A stretch of 64,000 bases of DNA. It comes from Marinobacterium weihaiense (GTDB lineage Bacteria; Pseudomonadota; Gammaproteobacteria; Pseudomonadales; Balneatricaceae). This document shows, one piece after another, positions 37,336-46,921 of this stretch. How positions within the stretch are numbered: position 1 is the stretch's first letter; each line of letters starts with the position of its first letter. The position numbers and the translations under genes are program-made. Below the pieces are notes generated by a model, which saw only the letters and a program-made list of their open reading frames with translations, was not told where the DNA came from and made no database searches. The stretch lies in contig NZ_JAHQZT010000005.1 in assembly GCF_019061305.1 (NCBI RefSeq), positions 62,001 through 126,000 of the forward strand, given 5' to 3'.

Positions 37336-38432
37336 TCGTGCGAGCATGTCTCCAGAGTCGCGTGCATGGCATGCTCGTAATCCTGTGCGCGATTGGACCA
37401 GCTCAAGTGACGAATGTCCGGACAGGGCAGCGGCGTCCCCGAGGCCTTGGCGGTTGCCAGGCGGGCAATGTGTGATGCGAGGTTCTCGGCTTCTTCATCG
37501 CCGCCGTAGCGATACTCGGCGGCAAACAGGTCCCGGTACGCCAGCCGGTCAGGTACGAGCGGGGTGCAGCCAGCGGCGACACCTTCCAGCACGGCGATAC
37601 CCTGATAATCATGCAGTGCTGTCGACAGTACGATATCGGCCTGTTGCAACAGGCGGCGATAATCGGCAGTGGCCTTCACATGGCCCCAGTGCCCTAAATT
37701 GCCGCCTTCGGCCAAGGCGTGACGAATGTTATCGAATACCTTGGGAGTGTGTCGAAACTGCTGACCGACGACATGCAGGCGGAAATCTACGCCGCGTGTC
37801 TGTACTGCCCGGATCGCTTCCAGCAGCCGCTCTGGCCCCTTGTCAAACTCCCAGCGGTGGTTCCAGATCAGCTGCAGAGGGCCTGGTTGTGGCTGTGGCT
37901 GATTAAACACGTCATCCGGTAGCGGGACCGGCAGAACCCTGGAGCGTGCGGCAACGATGTCACACAGTCCTGCTGGAACTTGGTCAGGCAACTTTTTCAG
38001 CAGCTTGGCGGCTCCGTCGAGCAGGGTGCGGCGGTTGAACTCCGAGTTGAACAGGATCCGGTCGGCCGCGAGTGCGTTGTAGAGGTTGAGCATCTGCGGC
38101 TCAACCGAGTTGACCTCATGACCCGAAACCGGATAGGCGAACTGATTTTCGTGGAAATATACCAGCGTAGGGGTGTTGGCCAGTGCAGGTACCAGCCCGC
38201 GCAGCCCGGTCAGGTCGACCATCGAGGTGGCTACGATCAGGTCATAGGGCTGCTGAAGGGTTATACGTTCGTTGAAGGCCCAGCTCAGACTGTTGCCGCG
38301 CACCCGCCAGGCAAAAAAACGGGGTGGTAGGGTCAGTACGGTCCAGTCATACATTGGCAAGGCATCAACCAGCCCCTGTCGCCAATAGCGGTGGCTCAAT
38401 GCATCATAGGCGGACAGCAGTAGAACGCGCAT
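37332..38432 (-). CDS. glycosyltransferase of the tRNA-queuosine mannosyltransferase (QTMAN, DUF3524) family
   Basis: 366 residues. The N-terminal DUF3524 domain (MRVLLLSAYDALSHRYWRQGLV... VATSMVDLTGLRGLVP... YFHENQFAYPVSGH) is the QTMAN signature; a GT-B C-terminal half follows (LQLIWNHRWEFDKGPERLLE; GHWGHVKATADYRRLLQQADIVLSTALHDYQGIAVLEGVAAGCTPLVPDRLAY). In animals the enzyme adds mannose to queuosine of tRNA-Asp; the acceptor in bacteria is not established, and I give only the family. The gene overlaps the zf-HC2 gene by 4 bases at the 3' ends. Confidence 0.85.
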   Translation of the reverse strand: MRVLLLSAYDALSHRYWRQGLVDALPMYDWTVLTLPPRFFAWRVRGNSLSWAFNERITLQQPYDLIVATSMVDLTGLRGLVPALANTPTLVYFHENQFAYPVSGHEVNSVEPQMLNLYNALAADRILFNSEFNRRTLLDGAAKLLKKLPDQVPAGLCDIVAARSRVLPVPLPDDVFNQPQPQPGPLQLIWNHRWEFDKGPERLLEAIRAVQTRGVDFRLHVVGQQFRHTPKVFDNIRHALAEGGNLGHWGHVKATADYRRLLQQADIVLSTALHDYQGIAVLEGVAAGCTPLVPDRLAYRDLFAAEYRYGGDEEAENLASHIARLATAKASGTPLPCPDIRHLSWSNRAQDYEHAMHATLETCSHD

Positions 38433-38541
38433 GTAAGGTGGCTCCCGGGCAGTGTGGCATGATTGTGCCAGAGTGCTCGGGACTTGTCAGATGGCAGGGA
38501 GGCTGCTTGACTGAATACAGTTCTCATTGGGAGTGGGTCAC

Positions 38542-39240
38542 ATGTCAGGAACTGTTTTGATTACTGGTTGTAACCGTGGTCTGGGACTGGAGTTTACCTA
38601 TCAGTATGCCCGCGACGGCTGGCGGGTCCATGCCTGCGTACGTGATCTGGTACATGCCGAGGAGCTGCTGGCACTTGAGGCGCGTTTCCCCGAGCAGGTG
38701 CATTTGCATACCCTGGATATCACCCGTGATGGCCAGATCACGGCCCTTGATCGAGTGCTGGGGGACGAAACCCTGGATCTGTTGATCAACAACGCGGGGT
38801 ATTACGGTCCCAAGGGGGTCTGTTTTGGCAAGGTGGAACGTGAGCTTTGGCGGCAGGTGCTGGAAACCAACACACTGAGTCCGTTGATGCTGACGCAGGC
38901 ACTGTACCCGCGTATTGCCACCAGCAAGCTGAAAACCGTGGCATTTCTAAGCAGCAAGGTGGGCAGCATCAGTGATAACCAGTCCGGCGGCGGCTACTAT
39001 TACCGCAGCTCAAAAACCGCACTCAATCAGGTTGTCAAGAGTCTCTCCATTGATCTGAGTGGTGCCGGCATCAAGGTCATTGCCTTGCACCCGGGCTGGG
39101 TACAGACTGACATGGGGGGACCGCAAGCGTTGATCAGCGCCGAAGAAAGTGTCACGGCCATGCGAGGACTGCTGGGGCAATTGACACGAGAACAGAGCGG
39201 GACCTTTTTGAATTATGATGGCACAGTGATCGACTGGTAG
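38542..39240 (+). CDS. short-chain dehydrogenase/reductase (C-factor-like)
   Basis: 232 residues from the ATG at 38542, with GGGAGTGGG upstream. Rossmann motif TGCNRGLGLE (residues 8-17), NNAG in LLINNAGYYGP, catalytic Ser in AFLSSKVGSIS, and the YxxxK pair in YYRSSKTALNQ, so the active site is complete. It is a classical NAD(P)-dependent SDR; substrate unknown. The segment order resembles C-factor-type SDRs. The downstream GGDEF-EAL gene is 56 bases away on the same strand. Confidence 0.88.
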   Translation: MSGTVLITGCNRGLGLEFTYQYARDGWRVHACVRDLVHAEELLALEARFPEQVHLHTLDITRDGQITALDRVLGDETLDLLINNAGYYGPKGVCFGKVERELWRQVLETNTLSPLMLTQALYPRIATSKLKTVAFLSSKVGSISDNQSGGGYYYRSSKTALNQVVKSLSIDLSGAGIKVIALHPGWVQTDMGGPQALISAEESVTAMRGLLGQLTREQSGTFLNYDGTVIDW

Positions 39241-39296
39241 AGGGCGCCTGTGCCTGGCAGCCCCGCCGGGGGCGCAACGCCAAAGGGTGGCAACGG

Positions 39297-42200
39297 ATGA
39301 TGCAGAGTGAAAAAGGGCGGCCTTTGGCCTTGGCGGTATTGTATTTGCTGTTCGGCTTGTTCTGGGTACATGGGTCAGACGTGTTGATTGCCGCCATGAC
39401 CAGCACGGTCGCCTCATTCGAGCAGGTGAGCCGTTTCAAGGGCACCGTGTTCGTGCTGCTCAGTGCTGGGTTGATCTACGGGGCATTGAGCCGGTGGCGT
39501 CCGGTATTTCGTATCGATAGATTTCACCAGTCATCCGGCCACTGGACCGTGCTTGCCGGTCTGCTGTTGATCGTTCTGTTGATGCCAACGGCCGGGGGCA
39601 CCCTGAGTCACTGGTTGGAGGGGCAGCCGGGCTTGACAGAAGAGCACTGGCCCTGGTGGCTGTTGACCGGCGTCCTGGCTGTACTGGCCAGCCTTATCCT
39701 GCTGTTGAATTCCCGCCGACAACTGTATGAAGCCCTGTCACGTTTCACACGTCATGAGGCTTTGCGCCGAGAGCAACTGCTGGTCGGCTTCTTCGACATG
39801 CCCTATATCGGCATGGGATTCACGGACCCGGCGACCGGGCGGTGGCTGAGGGCTAATGAGTTTCTGCAAGCCCTGCTCGGTTTTGACAGTGAAGCCTTGT
39901 GTCAGCGCGACTGGCAGGGACTGACCCATGCGGATGATCTGGAAGCCGACCAGCAGGCCTTTGAGCGGCTTATGGCGGGGGAATGCGATGCCTACGAGCT
40001 CAAAAAGCGCTTCGTTGCAGCCTCGGGTGAGATGGTGCCGGTGCGTATCTACGTACGCCTGTTGCGAGACCCTGCGGGCGAGCCCGAGCATGCGATCTGT
40101 ATGGTACATGACCTGCGGCACGAGCAGGCGGCACAACAGGCGCTGCAGCGCCAGAGCAACCTGTACAGCATGCTGTCCCGGGTCAACCAGCTGATCGTGC
40201 ACAGTGACTCGGCCGAGGACGTGCTGGCGTCGGCATGTCGGATCGCCGTGGAGGACGGGCAAATGAGCTTTGCCTGGATTGGTCAATGCAACGATCAAGG
40301 GCACATTGTGTCAGCGCTGGCGCACGCGGGTGACCGTCAAATGGCATCGGGCGTGCACGAGCTGTTTGAGATATTTGCCGCTCATCCGGGTCAGGGGCTC
40401 AGCGAACAGGCTATCGCAGAGGGGCGTACGGTGGTTGTTAACGACACCCTGTCGGTTGTCACTTACCGGCCTTGGCACAGTTTTTCACGCCGCTATCGTT
40501 GCCTGTCAGCCATCTCCATGCCGTTACTCCATCAGGGGCGCGTGTTTGCCAATTTGACGCTGTATGCCGATTCGGTGGGTTTTTTTACCGAGCCTTTGGT
40601 GGCTACGCTGGAAGAAATGGCCAGTGATATTGGCTTTGCGCTCGACTCGCTGCAGCGGGACCAGGCGTTGGCAGCGGCAGGCCAGGTGATCAATTCCAGT
40701 CCGTATGTGTTGATCCGCTGGAAAGCGGTGACGGGCTGGCCGGTTGAGTTCGTGTCAGACAACGTGCGTCGCTGGGGAATTGAGCCTGAGTACCTGCAGG
40801 GGGATAGCCACAACTTTGCGGCCATGATTCATGAGCAGGATCGTGGCCGGGTTGAAACCGAGGTGGAGCGTTATCTGGCGCAAGGGCTGAACAGTTACAC
40901 CCAGACTTACCGTTTGGTGCTGCCGGGGAATCGAGGCGTGATCTGGTTGGAAGACCGAACCCATGTGCAGCGGGATATGACCGGCAAGGTCCAGAGTATC
41001 GAAGGTGTTCTGGTTGACATTACGGCACGTCGGCAGCAAGAGATGCGCTTGCAACAGGCGGCCGCCGTGCTCGACAGCACGCGGGAAGCGGTACTGATCA
41101 CGGATGCAAATAAATATATTCTGCAGGTCAACCCGGCCTTCCGGGATATGTTCGGCTGGAGCGAGGCGGATCTGCAGGGCCGCTCAACAGCGGTGTTGCG
41201 TTCAGGCTTGCATGATGACGTCTTTTACCGGGATGTGTGGCATCACCTGAATACAGAGGGGCATTGGCAGGGCGAAATCGTCAGCCGTCGACGTCACGGG
41301 GAGCTCTTCCCGGCCCTGCTCAGCATCAGTCGCCTGGACATGGATGAAGAGGTACGGTTCGTGGGTGTCTATACGGACTTGAGCCGTTTGAAAGACTCCG
41401 AGTCACGATTGGAACACCTTTCAACGCATGATGCGCTTACCGGACTGCCAAACCGAAAGGCCTTGTTTCGTCAACTTGAGCACTGCAGCCAGTACAACCG
41501 CAAGTACCGTCGTTTATCCGCACTGCTGCTGTCTGATCTGGATAACTTTCGTGCCATCAACGACAGCTTTGGTCATCTTGAAGGCGATCAGTTGTTGTTG
41601 GAGGTGGCCCGGCGGTTCCGGTCCGAACTGAGTGATGATGTTGAACTCTATCATCTGGGCGGTGATGAATTTGCCGTTGTGCTGGAACAGATCCATGATG
41701 AGGGGGATGCGGCTCAGGTTGCAACTCGGCTGATGCAACAGCTACAGCCGTTGTTTAAACTTTCGGGCGGACAGGCTGTTCAGATGAGTGTCAGTTTTGG
41801 TATCAGTCTGGTGGACCAGTCAGGCTCGCCCTCACAGCAGATCCTGCAACAGGCGGACGCAGCGCTGTTTCGTGCCAAGGAACAGCGTGGCAGCCTGAGC
41901 TTCTTCAGTGATGACATGACCGTGGCCGTACAGCAGCGACTGGCCATGGAGCAAAGCCTGCGACAGGCGTTGGAACGGCAAGAGTTCTGCCTGTACTACC
42001 AGCCGCAGTGGTCAACGGATGGAGGCCACCTGACAGGGGTTGAAGCCCTGATTCGTTGGCAACATCCTGACCGGGGCATGATACCGCCTGCTGCCTTCAT
42101 TCCGGTGGCCGAACAAAGCGGTCTGATCGGCCAGATTGGGCGCTGGGTGTTGCAGGAGGCTTGTCGACAGGTCGCCCGCTGGCAGGCGGCAGGTGTGCCG

Positions 42201-42713
42201 GTGCCGCGGGTGGCTGTGAACGTGTCTCCGCAACAACTGCACTACCATTCTCTGGTGGACGAGTTGGCGGCCGCGCTGGAGGAATCCGGAATAGAACCCG
42301 AGCGTCTGGAACTGGAGGTGACCGAAAGCGCCCTGATGTCCCCGGGCGTGAATGCCGAAGATATGCTGCAGGCCCTGCGCGAACAGGGCGTCAGGCTGGC
42401 GATCGATGATTTCGGGACCGGCTATTCATCGCTGGCGTATCTCAAGCGCTTCCCGCTGGATCTCCTCAAGATTGACAAGTCATTTACGGATGACCTGCTG
42501 GGCAGTAAGGAAGCACATGCCATCGTGGAAACCATCATTTTGCTGGGCCATCGCCTGGGACTTGATGTGCTGGCCGAAGGGGTCGAAACCCCGGCTCAGC
42601 AACAAGCACTGGAGCAGCTGGCTTGTGACCATATTCAGGGCTATCTGATGAGTCGGCCCTTGCCGGTTGTCGAGCTGGAGCGGCTGTTACGGGACGCCCA
42701 TGTTGATCTGTAG
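39297..42713 (+). CDS. large multi-sensor GGDEF-EAL protein with PAS, GAF and membrane helices
   Basis: 1138 residues. Four TM helices (about 9-27, 49-67, 83-103, 120-139), PAS (about 165-275), GAF-like (about 295-455), two further PAS domains (about 460-585 and 590-705), GGDEF with YHLGGDEFAVV near 789, and EAL with GVEALIRWQHPDRG near 916 and IDDFGTGYSSLAYLKRF near 1040. Both catalytic motifs are intact. Two ATGs are adjacent (39297, 39300). It sits directly before another sensor-GGDEF-EAL gene, and the two differ in their sensory input domains, so they are not a simple duplication. Confidence 0.92.
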   Translation: MMQSEKGRPLALAVLYLLFGLFWVHGSDVLIAAMTSTVASFEQVSRFKGTVFVLLSAGLIYGALSRWRPVFRIDRFHQSSGHWTVLAGLLLIVLLMPTAGGTLSHWLEGQPGLTEEHWPWWLLTGVLAVLASLILLLNSRRQLYEALSRFTRHEALRREQLLVGFFDMPYIGMGFTDPATGRWLRANEFLQALLGFDSEALCQRDWQGLTHADDLEADQQAFERLMAGECDAYELKKRFVAASGEMVPVRIYVRLLRDPAGEPEHAICMVHDLRHEQAAQQALQRQSNLYSMLSRVNQLIVHSDSAEDVLASACRIAVEDGQMSFAWIGQCNDQGHIVSALAHAGDRQMASGVHELFEIFAAHPGQGLSEQAIAEGRTVVVNDTLSVVTYRPWHSFSRRYRCLSAISMPLLHQGRVFANLTLYADSVGFFTEPLVATLEEMASDIGFALDSLQRDQALAAAGQVINSSPYVLIRWKAVTGWPVEFVSDNVRRWGIEPEYLQGDSHNFAAMIHEQDRGRVETEVERYLAQGLNSYTQTYRLVLPGNRGVIWLEDRTHVQRDMTGKVQSIEGVLVDITARRQQEMRLQQAAAVLDSTREAVLITDANKYILQVNPAFRDMFGWSEADLQGRSTAVLRSGLHDDVFYRDVWHHLNTEGHWQGEIVSRRRHGELFPALLSISRLDMDEEVRFVGVYTDLSRLKDSESRLEHLSTHDALTGLPNRKALFRQLEHCSQYNRKYRRLSALLLSDLDNFRAINDSFGHLEGDQLLLEVARRFRSELSDDVELYHLGGDEFAVVLEQIHDEGDAAQVATRLMQQLQPLFKLSGGQAVQMSVSFGISLVDQSGSPSQQILQQADAALFRAKEQRGSLSFFSDDMTVAVQQRLAMEQSLRQALERQEFCLYYQPQWSTDGGHLTGVEALIRWQHPDRGMIPPAAFIPVAEQSGLIGQIGRWVLQEACRQVARWQAAGVPVPRVAVNVSPQQLHYHSLVDELAAALEESGIEPERLELEVTESALMSPGVNAEDMLQALREQGVRLAIDDFGTGYSSLAYLKRFPLDLLKIDKSFTDDLLGSKEAHAIVETIILLGHRLGLDVLAEGVETPAQQQALEQLACDHIQGYLMSRPLPVVELERLLRDAHVDL

Positions 42714-42833
42714 CAGTTCGGAGACTCTTGCGTGAAAATAATCGGAAGTAGCCGTACGCCGTACAGACTTTTACTGTAGGATCAAACAAGCGTTCAGTTT
42801 CTTACTGCTATTCATCGGAGAGCCCAAGCGCCT

Positions 42834-44471
42834 GTGAAACCTGCTGCTCCTTCCATGTCCATTATCAGTGCAAACCTCTTGCTGGCCTTGGGCTATATGC
42901 TGATGGGGCTGGCGTGCTCCTACACCGGCATGCATGAGCAGATTGCACCTCTGTGGTTGCCGGCCGGTTTGGCACTGGCTGCCCTGTTGCGAAGTGGATG
43001 CAAACTTTTGCCGGGTGTAGCGCTGGGTAGCCTGTCCGTCAATCTTGCCATTCCTGCTCTGCAGGGGCCGCTGGCTCCGCATCATGTGTACGCCGCGTTG
43101 GTGATTGCGTCAGGGGCTGTGGTGCAGGGCTGGATGGCCATGTGCCTGTTGCAACGCCTCGGGGCCGATCCGCTGAAGCCTGTGCGTGAGCGCTGGATGA
43201 CACCCTTTGTACTGTATAGCGGGGTAGTCGTGTGCCTGGTTAATGCCAGCCTGGGTACGCTGGCGGTGACCGTCTTCAACCAGGGTGGCAGCACGGCTGA
43301 TATGCTGGAAAACGGTGTTAGCTGGTGGCTCGGAGACAGTTTTGGTGTCCTGCTGGGCACGCCGCTGTTTCTGGCCATTGCGGACGCCAAACGCCAACGC
43401 GCTCAGCTGAACCTGGCAGCGCGCCTGTTGGGTGTGTTGCTGGCGGTGGTGCTGGTTAATCAATATTACCTGTTGCACCTGAACGGGGTGCTCAAACAAA
43501 GCTTTGCACAGGACACGCAGCTGCTGGATGCTCGTATCCAGGCCATTATTCAACAAAACCTGAGAGACCTTTCGCGAATAGGGCAATCCTTGGGCAAGGA
43601 ACCAGACGTTACCGCACATGTGTTCCGTGAGCAGGTTGAACCGTTGATGGCGGACAATCCAGCCTTGCGTGCCTATTCGTGGGACCCACTGATACAGAGC
43701 CATCAACGTGCCGATTTCGAAGCCCAGACACGCCAACAGCTGCAGTGGCCGGAATACCAGGTATACGGTGAGTCGCCAACTGACCGGCCTACCTTGATAC
43801 CGGTGCAGTTTGTTGAACCATTGGCGACCAATCGTGCTGCGTTGGGCTTTAATCTGTATTCAATGCCGGATAGACGGCGTTGGGTTGAGCTGGCGCAGGC
43901 ACGTGGTGAAGCGGTGGCAACTGAAGTGCTGTACCTGACCCAGGCACCGGATGAGCCCGGGCTACTGGTCATGCAGCCGGTATACCGGCTGGTGGGCAAT
44001 GATTTGTTGAACAGTCGGCGTGAACTTAGAGGTTTTGTGGTCGGCGTATTTACCGTGTCGCGGCTGCTGGATGCCGCTCAAGTGTCAACGGATGGTCGCC
44101 TGATTGGGTTGCGTGTGTCGGAAGCCGGCGAGGAACCTTTCTATGACACCTGGTTGGTAAAGGGTGACAATGACAGAAAGGGGTTGCGTCAGGCATTCAG
44201 TGTGCAGCTGGCGCAGCAGGAGTGGCAGATTGATGCGCGCGCCGGGCCTGATTACCTGTCGACGCACCCGGTCAGCCAGGCACAATATCTGCAAATATTG
44301 TTGGTGGGAGTCAGTGCATTGGGGGTTTTGCTGATTCTGGCCATGCATCATCGCGAGCGCCTGCTGGAGGCACGTGTACGGCAGCAAACGGAAGATCTGG
44401 CCTGGCAGGCATTGCATGATGACCTGACCCGGTTGCAGAACCGAAAGGGGTTGAAACAACGGCTGGAGTAG
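42834..44471 (+). pseudogene. 5' part of a MASE1-CHASE-GGDEF-EAL protein, ended by a premature TAG
   Basis: Encodes 545 residues from a GTG at 42834 (an ATG at 42855 is an alternative). MASE1 membrane region (about 8-215; PLWLPAGLALAALLRSG), a periplasmic CHASE domain (about 220-410; VEPLMADNPALRAYSWDP), a TM helix (about 478-498) and the first 30 residues of GGDEF (WQALHDDLTRLQNRKGLKQRLE). Then TAG at 44469-44471 stops it. The same frame continues as KLHQREQAFAVLFIDLDRFKLIND, exactly the expected GGDEF sequence, so the stop most likely replaced a Gln (CAG) or similar codon. The gene is either newly inactivated or read through. Confidence 0.8.
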
Positions 44472-45686
44472 AAGCTTCACCAGCGTGAACAGGCTTTTGC
44501 TGTCCTCTTTATCGACCTGGATCGCTTCAAACTGATCAATGACAGCCTGGGGCATCATATTGGAGATCGCCTGTTGCAGTCACTGTCGGTAACCCTTGCA
44601 GAGGCATTGCCCGATGATAGTCAGCTTTTCCGCATGGGGGGGGACGAATTCATTCTGCTGGTACCCGGAGATGTGGCGCAGGCGCAGGCACAAGCTCAGC
44701 AGGTATTAACACTGGCTGCACAGCCCTTCGCTGTGGGTGAGCATCAGCTGCAACTGACAGCCAGTATCGGGATCAGCCTGTTTCCGGCCCACGGTGATAC
44801 AGCCGATACGCTGCTCCAGCATGCCGATACGGCAATGTACCGTGCCAAAAGCTGCGGCAAGAATCGATTCGAGCTTTATTCACAAGAGCAGACACAGAGT
44901 GCGGTCGAACACTTTTCCATCGAGCAGGATCTGGGCAAGGCGATCCGTAATGATGAGTTACTGCTTCACTACCAGCCCCAGTTTGCCCTCAACGGGTTGC
45001 AGCTTTGCGGGTATGAAGCGCTGGTCAGATGGCAGCACCCCGAGCAGGGTTTTCTGGGGCCGGATCGCTTCATTCCGGTTGCGGAAGATACGCACCTGAT
45101 CGTGCCGTTGGGGTGGTGGGTGATCGAGAGTGTCTGTCGTCAGTTGGCTGACTGGCAGGCACAAGGACAGCCTTTGGCTGTTGTTGCCGTCAATATTTCG
45201 CCCCAGCAGCTGCTGCAGGCCGATTTCATTGCGCGACTGAACGAAACACTCGATCGATATGGCCTTGAACATCGGTGGCTGGAGCTGGAAATTACCGAGT
45301 CCACGATCATGCAGGATCCGGACTTCGTCATTCAGCAGCTGCAGCGCGTGCGCATGTGTGGTTATCATCTGGCACTGGATGATTTTGGCACCGGTTATTC
45401 TTCACTGAACAGAATCAAATACTTGCCATTGAATCGCATCAAGATCGACAAAAGCTTTGTGCGTGATATCGGTCACAATCCCAAGGATGAAGCAGTTGTC
45501 ATCAGTGCAATTGCACTGGGAAGCAGCCTCGGGGTAGAAGTGTTGGCCGAAGGTGTCGAAACGGTCGAACAGAGCCAGTTTCTGGAGCGGCATGGCTGCA
45601 ACAGTGTGCAAGGTTACCTGTACGGTCGACCAATGCCGGTGGAGGCGCTGGTGTCCGACCAGATGCTGGCAGGCACCAACCCCTGA
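44472..45686 (+). pseudogene. 3' part of the same MASE1-CHASE-GGDEF-EAL gene, in frame after the TAG
   Basis: Encodes the rest of GGDEF (MGGDEFILLVPGD intact, at about nucleotide 44640) and a whole EAL domain (GYEALVRWQHPEQGFLGP; ALDDFGTGYSSLNRIKYL) up to 45686. No good ribosome site or ATG sits at the beginning; a TTG at 44574 is poor. If the TAG is real, this C-terminal half is probably not made, although a short product from a later start is possible. The intact motifs indicate the lesion is recent. Confidence 0.8.
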
Positions 45687-45712
45687 AGGGGGCGTGTTTT
45701 TTGCACTCTTGA

Positions 45713-45727
45713 TGTTACGTTATAACA
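45713..45727 (+). promoter_or_regulatory. Zur-type box 1 upstream of the zinc outer-membrane gene
   Basis: TGTTACGTTATAACA, a 15-base near-palindrome of the Zur type (consensus core GTTATA-N-TATAAC). 46 bases from the ATG. Confidence 0.75.
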
Positions 45728-45739
45728 AAAGTATTATAA

Positions 45740-45754
45740 TGTTACGTTGTAACA
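45740..45754 (+). promoter_or_regulatory. Zur-type box 2 upstream of the zinc outer-membrane gene
   Basis: TGTTACGTTGTAACA, the arms TGTTAC and GTAACA being perfect complements. It lies 27 bases (centre to centre) from box 1 and 18 bases upstream of the ATG. Confidence 0.75.
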
Positions 45755-45772
45755 TAAAGGATGCGGTAATTC

Positions 45773-46921
45773 ATGACTTTTTCTTCTGTTCGCTGGTTTG
45801 TACCTTTGGCCTTGCTGGCGGGGGCTCAGGCACATGCCGAAGTGCAAGCGCCTGACATCAGCCTGATCATCGATGCCTACCACAGCTCCAACGACACCGC
45901 GCTGGGTGGTCGTACCAAGGGCTGGGGGCTGAGCCATACCGAGCTGGGTATCAGCCAGCAATTTGGCAGTTTTGCCCGTGGTACGTTGACTACCGTACTG
46001 GAAGCCAATGAAGACGAAACGGATGTCAGCGTTGAGGAGGCGTACCTGCAGTCACTGTCGCTGCCAGCGGGCATGACCCTGCGTGCCGGCCGTTTTCTGT
46101 CTGATCTGGGCTACCTGAATGGCCAGCATCCGCACGCTGACAGTTTCACTCAGCGTCCTCTCATGTACCGTGCCTTTCTCGGTGGCCACTACTACGACGA
46201 CGGGGTTGGCGTGAGCCTGGTCGTGCCAACCGATCTGTACTGGCGCATCAGTGCCGAAGCCTTTGATGGCGGTGAGCTGGGTGAATATGAAACGGACTCA
46301 ACGGTGGGGACCTGGGCGCTTTCAACGACACTGGGAGGTGATCTGTCGCGTTCACACAGCTGGCAGGCGGGTGTCAGTTACCTGCGCAACCGCATGCTGG
46401 AAGCCGACACGGATGCGCATGACGACCATCATCACCATGAACACGACCACGAGGGTGGGGCGCATGGCCACAGCCATGGAGCCGAATACGCGGGCAAGCA
46501 CCTGTACCTGGCGGATCTGGTGTGGAAGTGGGCCCCCGAAGGCAACAACCGCAACCGCCAGCTGACGCTGTCCGCCGAGTATGCGCGGGCCACTGATCTG
46601 AACGAACATGCTTCCAGTGATGAGTATCATGAAGGCTGGTATGGCTCGGCGGTGTATCGATTTGCACCCCAGTGGAGCGCCGGTCTGCGTCATGGTCGCG
46701 TTGATGTGAAGTTGGGGCATGACGACCATTTCCACGACGGGGCTCTGGAAGAGACCACGGCCATGCTGGCCTGGAGCCCGTCTCACAGTCAGACGCTGCG
46801 GGTGCAATATACCCATCAGGATGCGGTTGAAGATTGGCATGATACCTTTGCCGGTGCGGATAATACGGTAACCGTGCAGTACATAGTGAGCTTCGGGGCG
46901 CATGATGCGCACGCGTTCTAA
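45773..46921 (+). CDS. Zur-regulated outer-membrane beta-barrel protein with a His-rich loop
   Basis: 382 residues. A signal peptide (WFVPLALLAGAQAHA) precedes a barrel of alternating amphipathic strands with a terminal aromatic residue (DAHAF), typical of outer-membrane proteins. A His/Asp-rich loop (DAHDDHHHHEHDHEGGAHGH and SHGAEYAG, about residues 217-245) could bind zinc; a further HDDHFHDG stretch is nearer the C-terminus. There is no plug domain or TonB box, so it looks like a porin-type channel rather than a TonB-dependent receptor. Two Zur-type boxes lie upstream, and metal-binding protein and permease genes follow in the same operon. A role in zinc capture is inferred. Confidence 0.8.
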   Translation: MTFSSVRWFVPLALLAGAQAHAEVQAPDISLIIDAYHSSNDTALGGRTKGWGLSHTELGISQQFGSFARGTLTTVLEANEDETDVSVEEAYLQSLSLPAGMTLRAGRFLSDLGYLNGQHPHADSFTQRPLMYRAFLGGHYYDDGVGVSLVVPTDLYWRISAEAFDGGELGEYETDSTVGTWALSTTLGGDLSRSHSWQAGVSYLRNRMLEADTDAHDDHHHHEHDHEGGAHGHSHGAEYAGKHLYLADLVWKWAPEGNNRNRQLTLSAEYARATDLNEHASSDEYHEGWYGSAVYRFAPQWSAGLRHGRVDVKLGHDDHFHDGALEETTAMLAWSPSHSQTLRVQYTHQDAVEDWHDTFAGADNTVTVQYIVSFGAHDAHAF

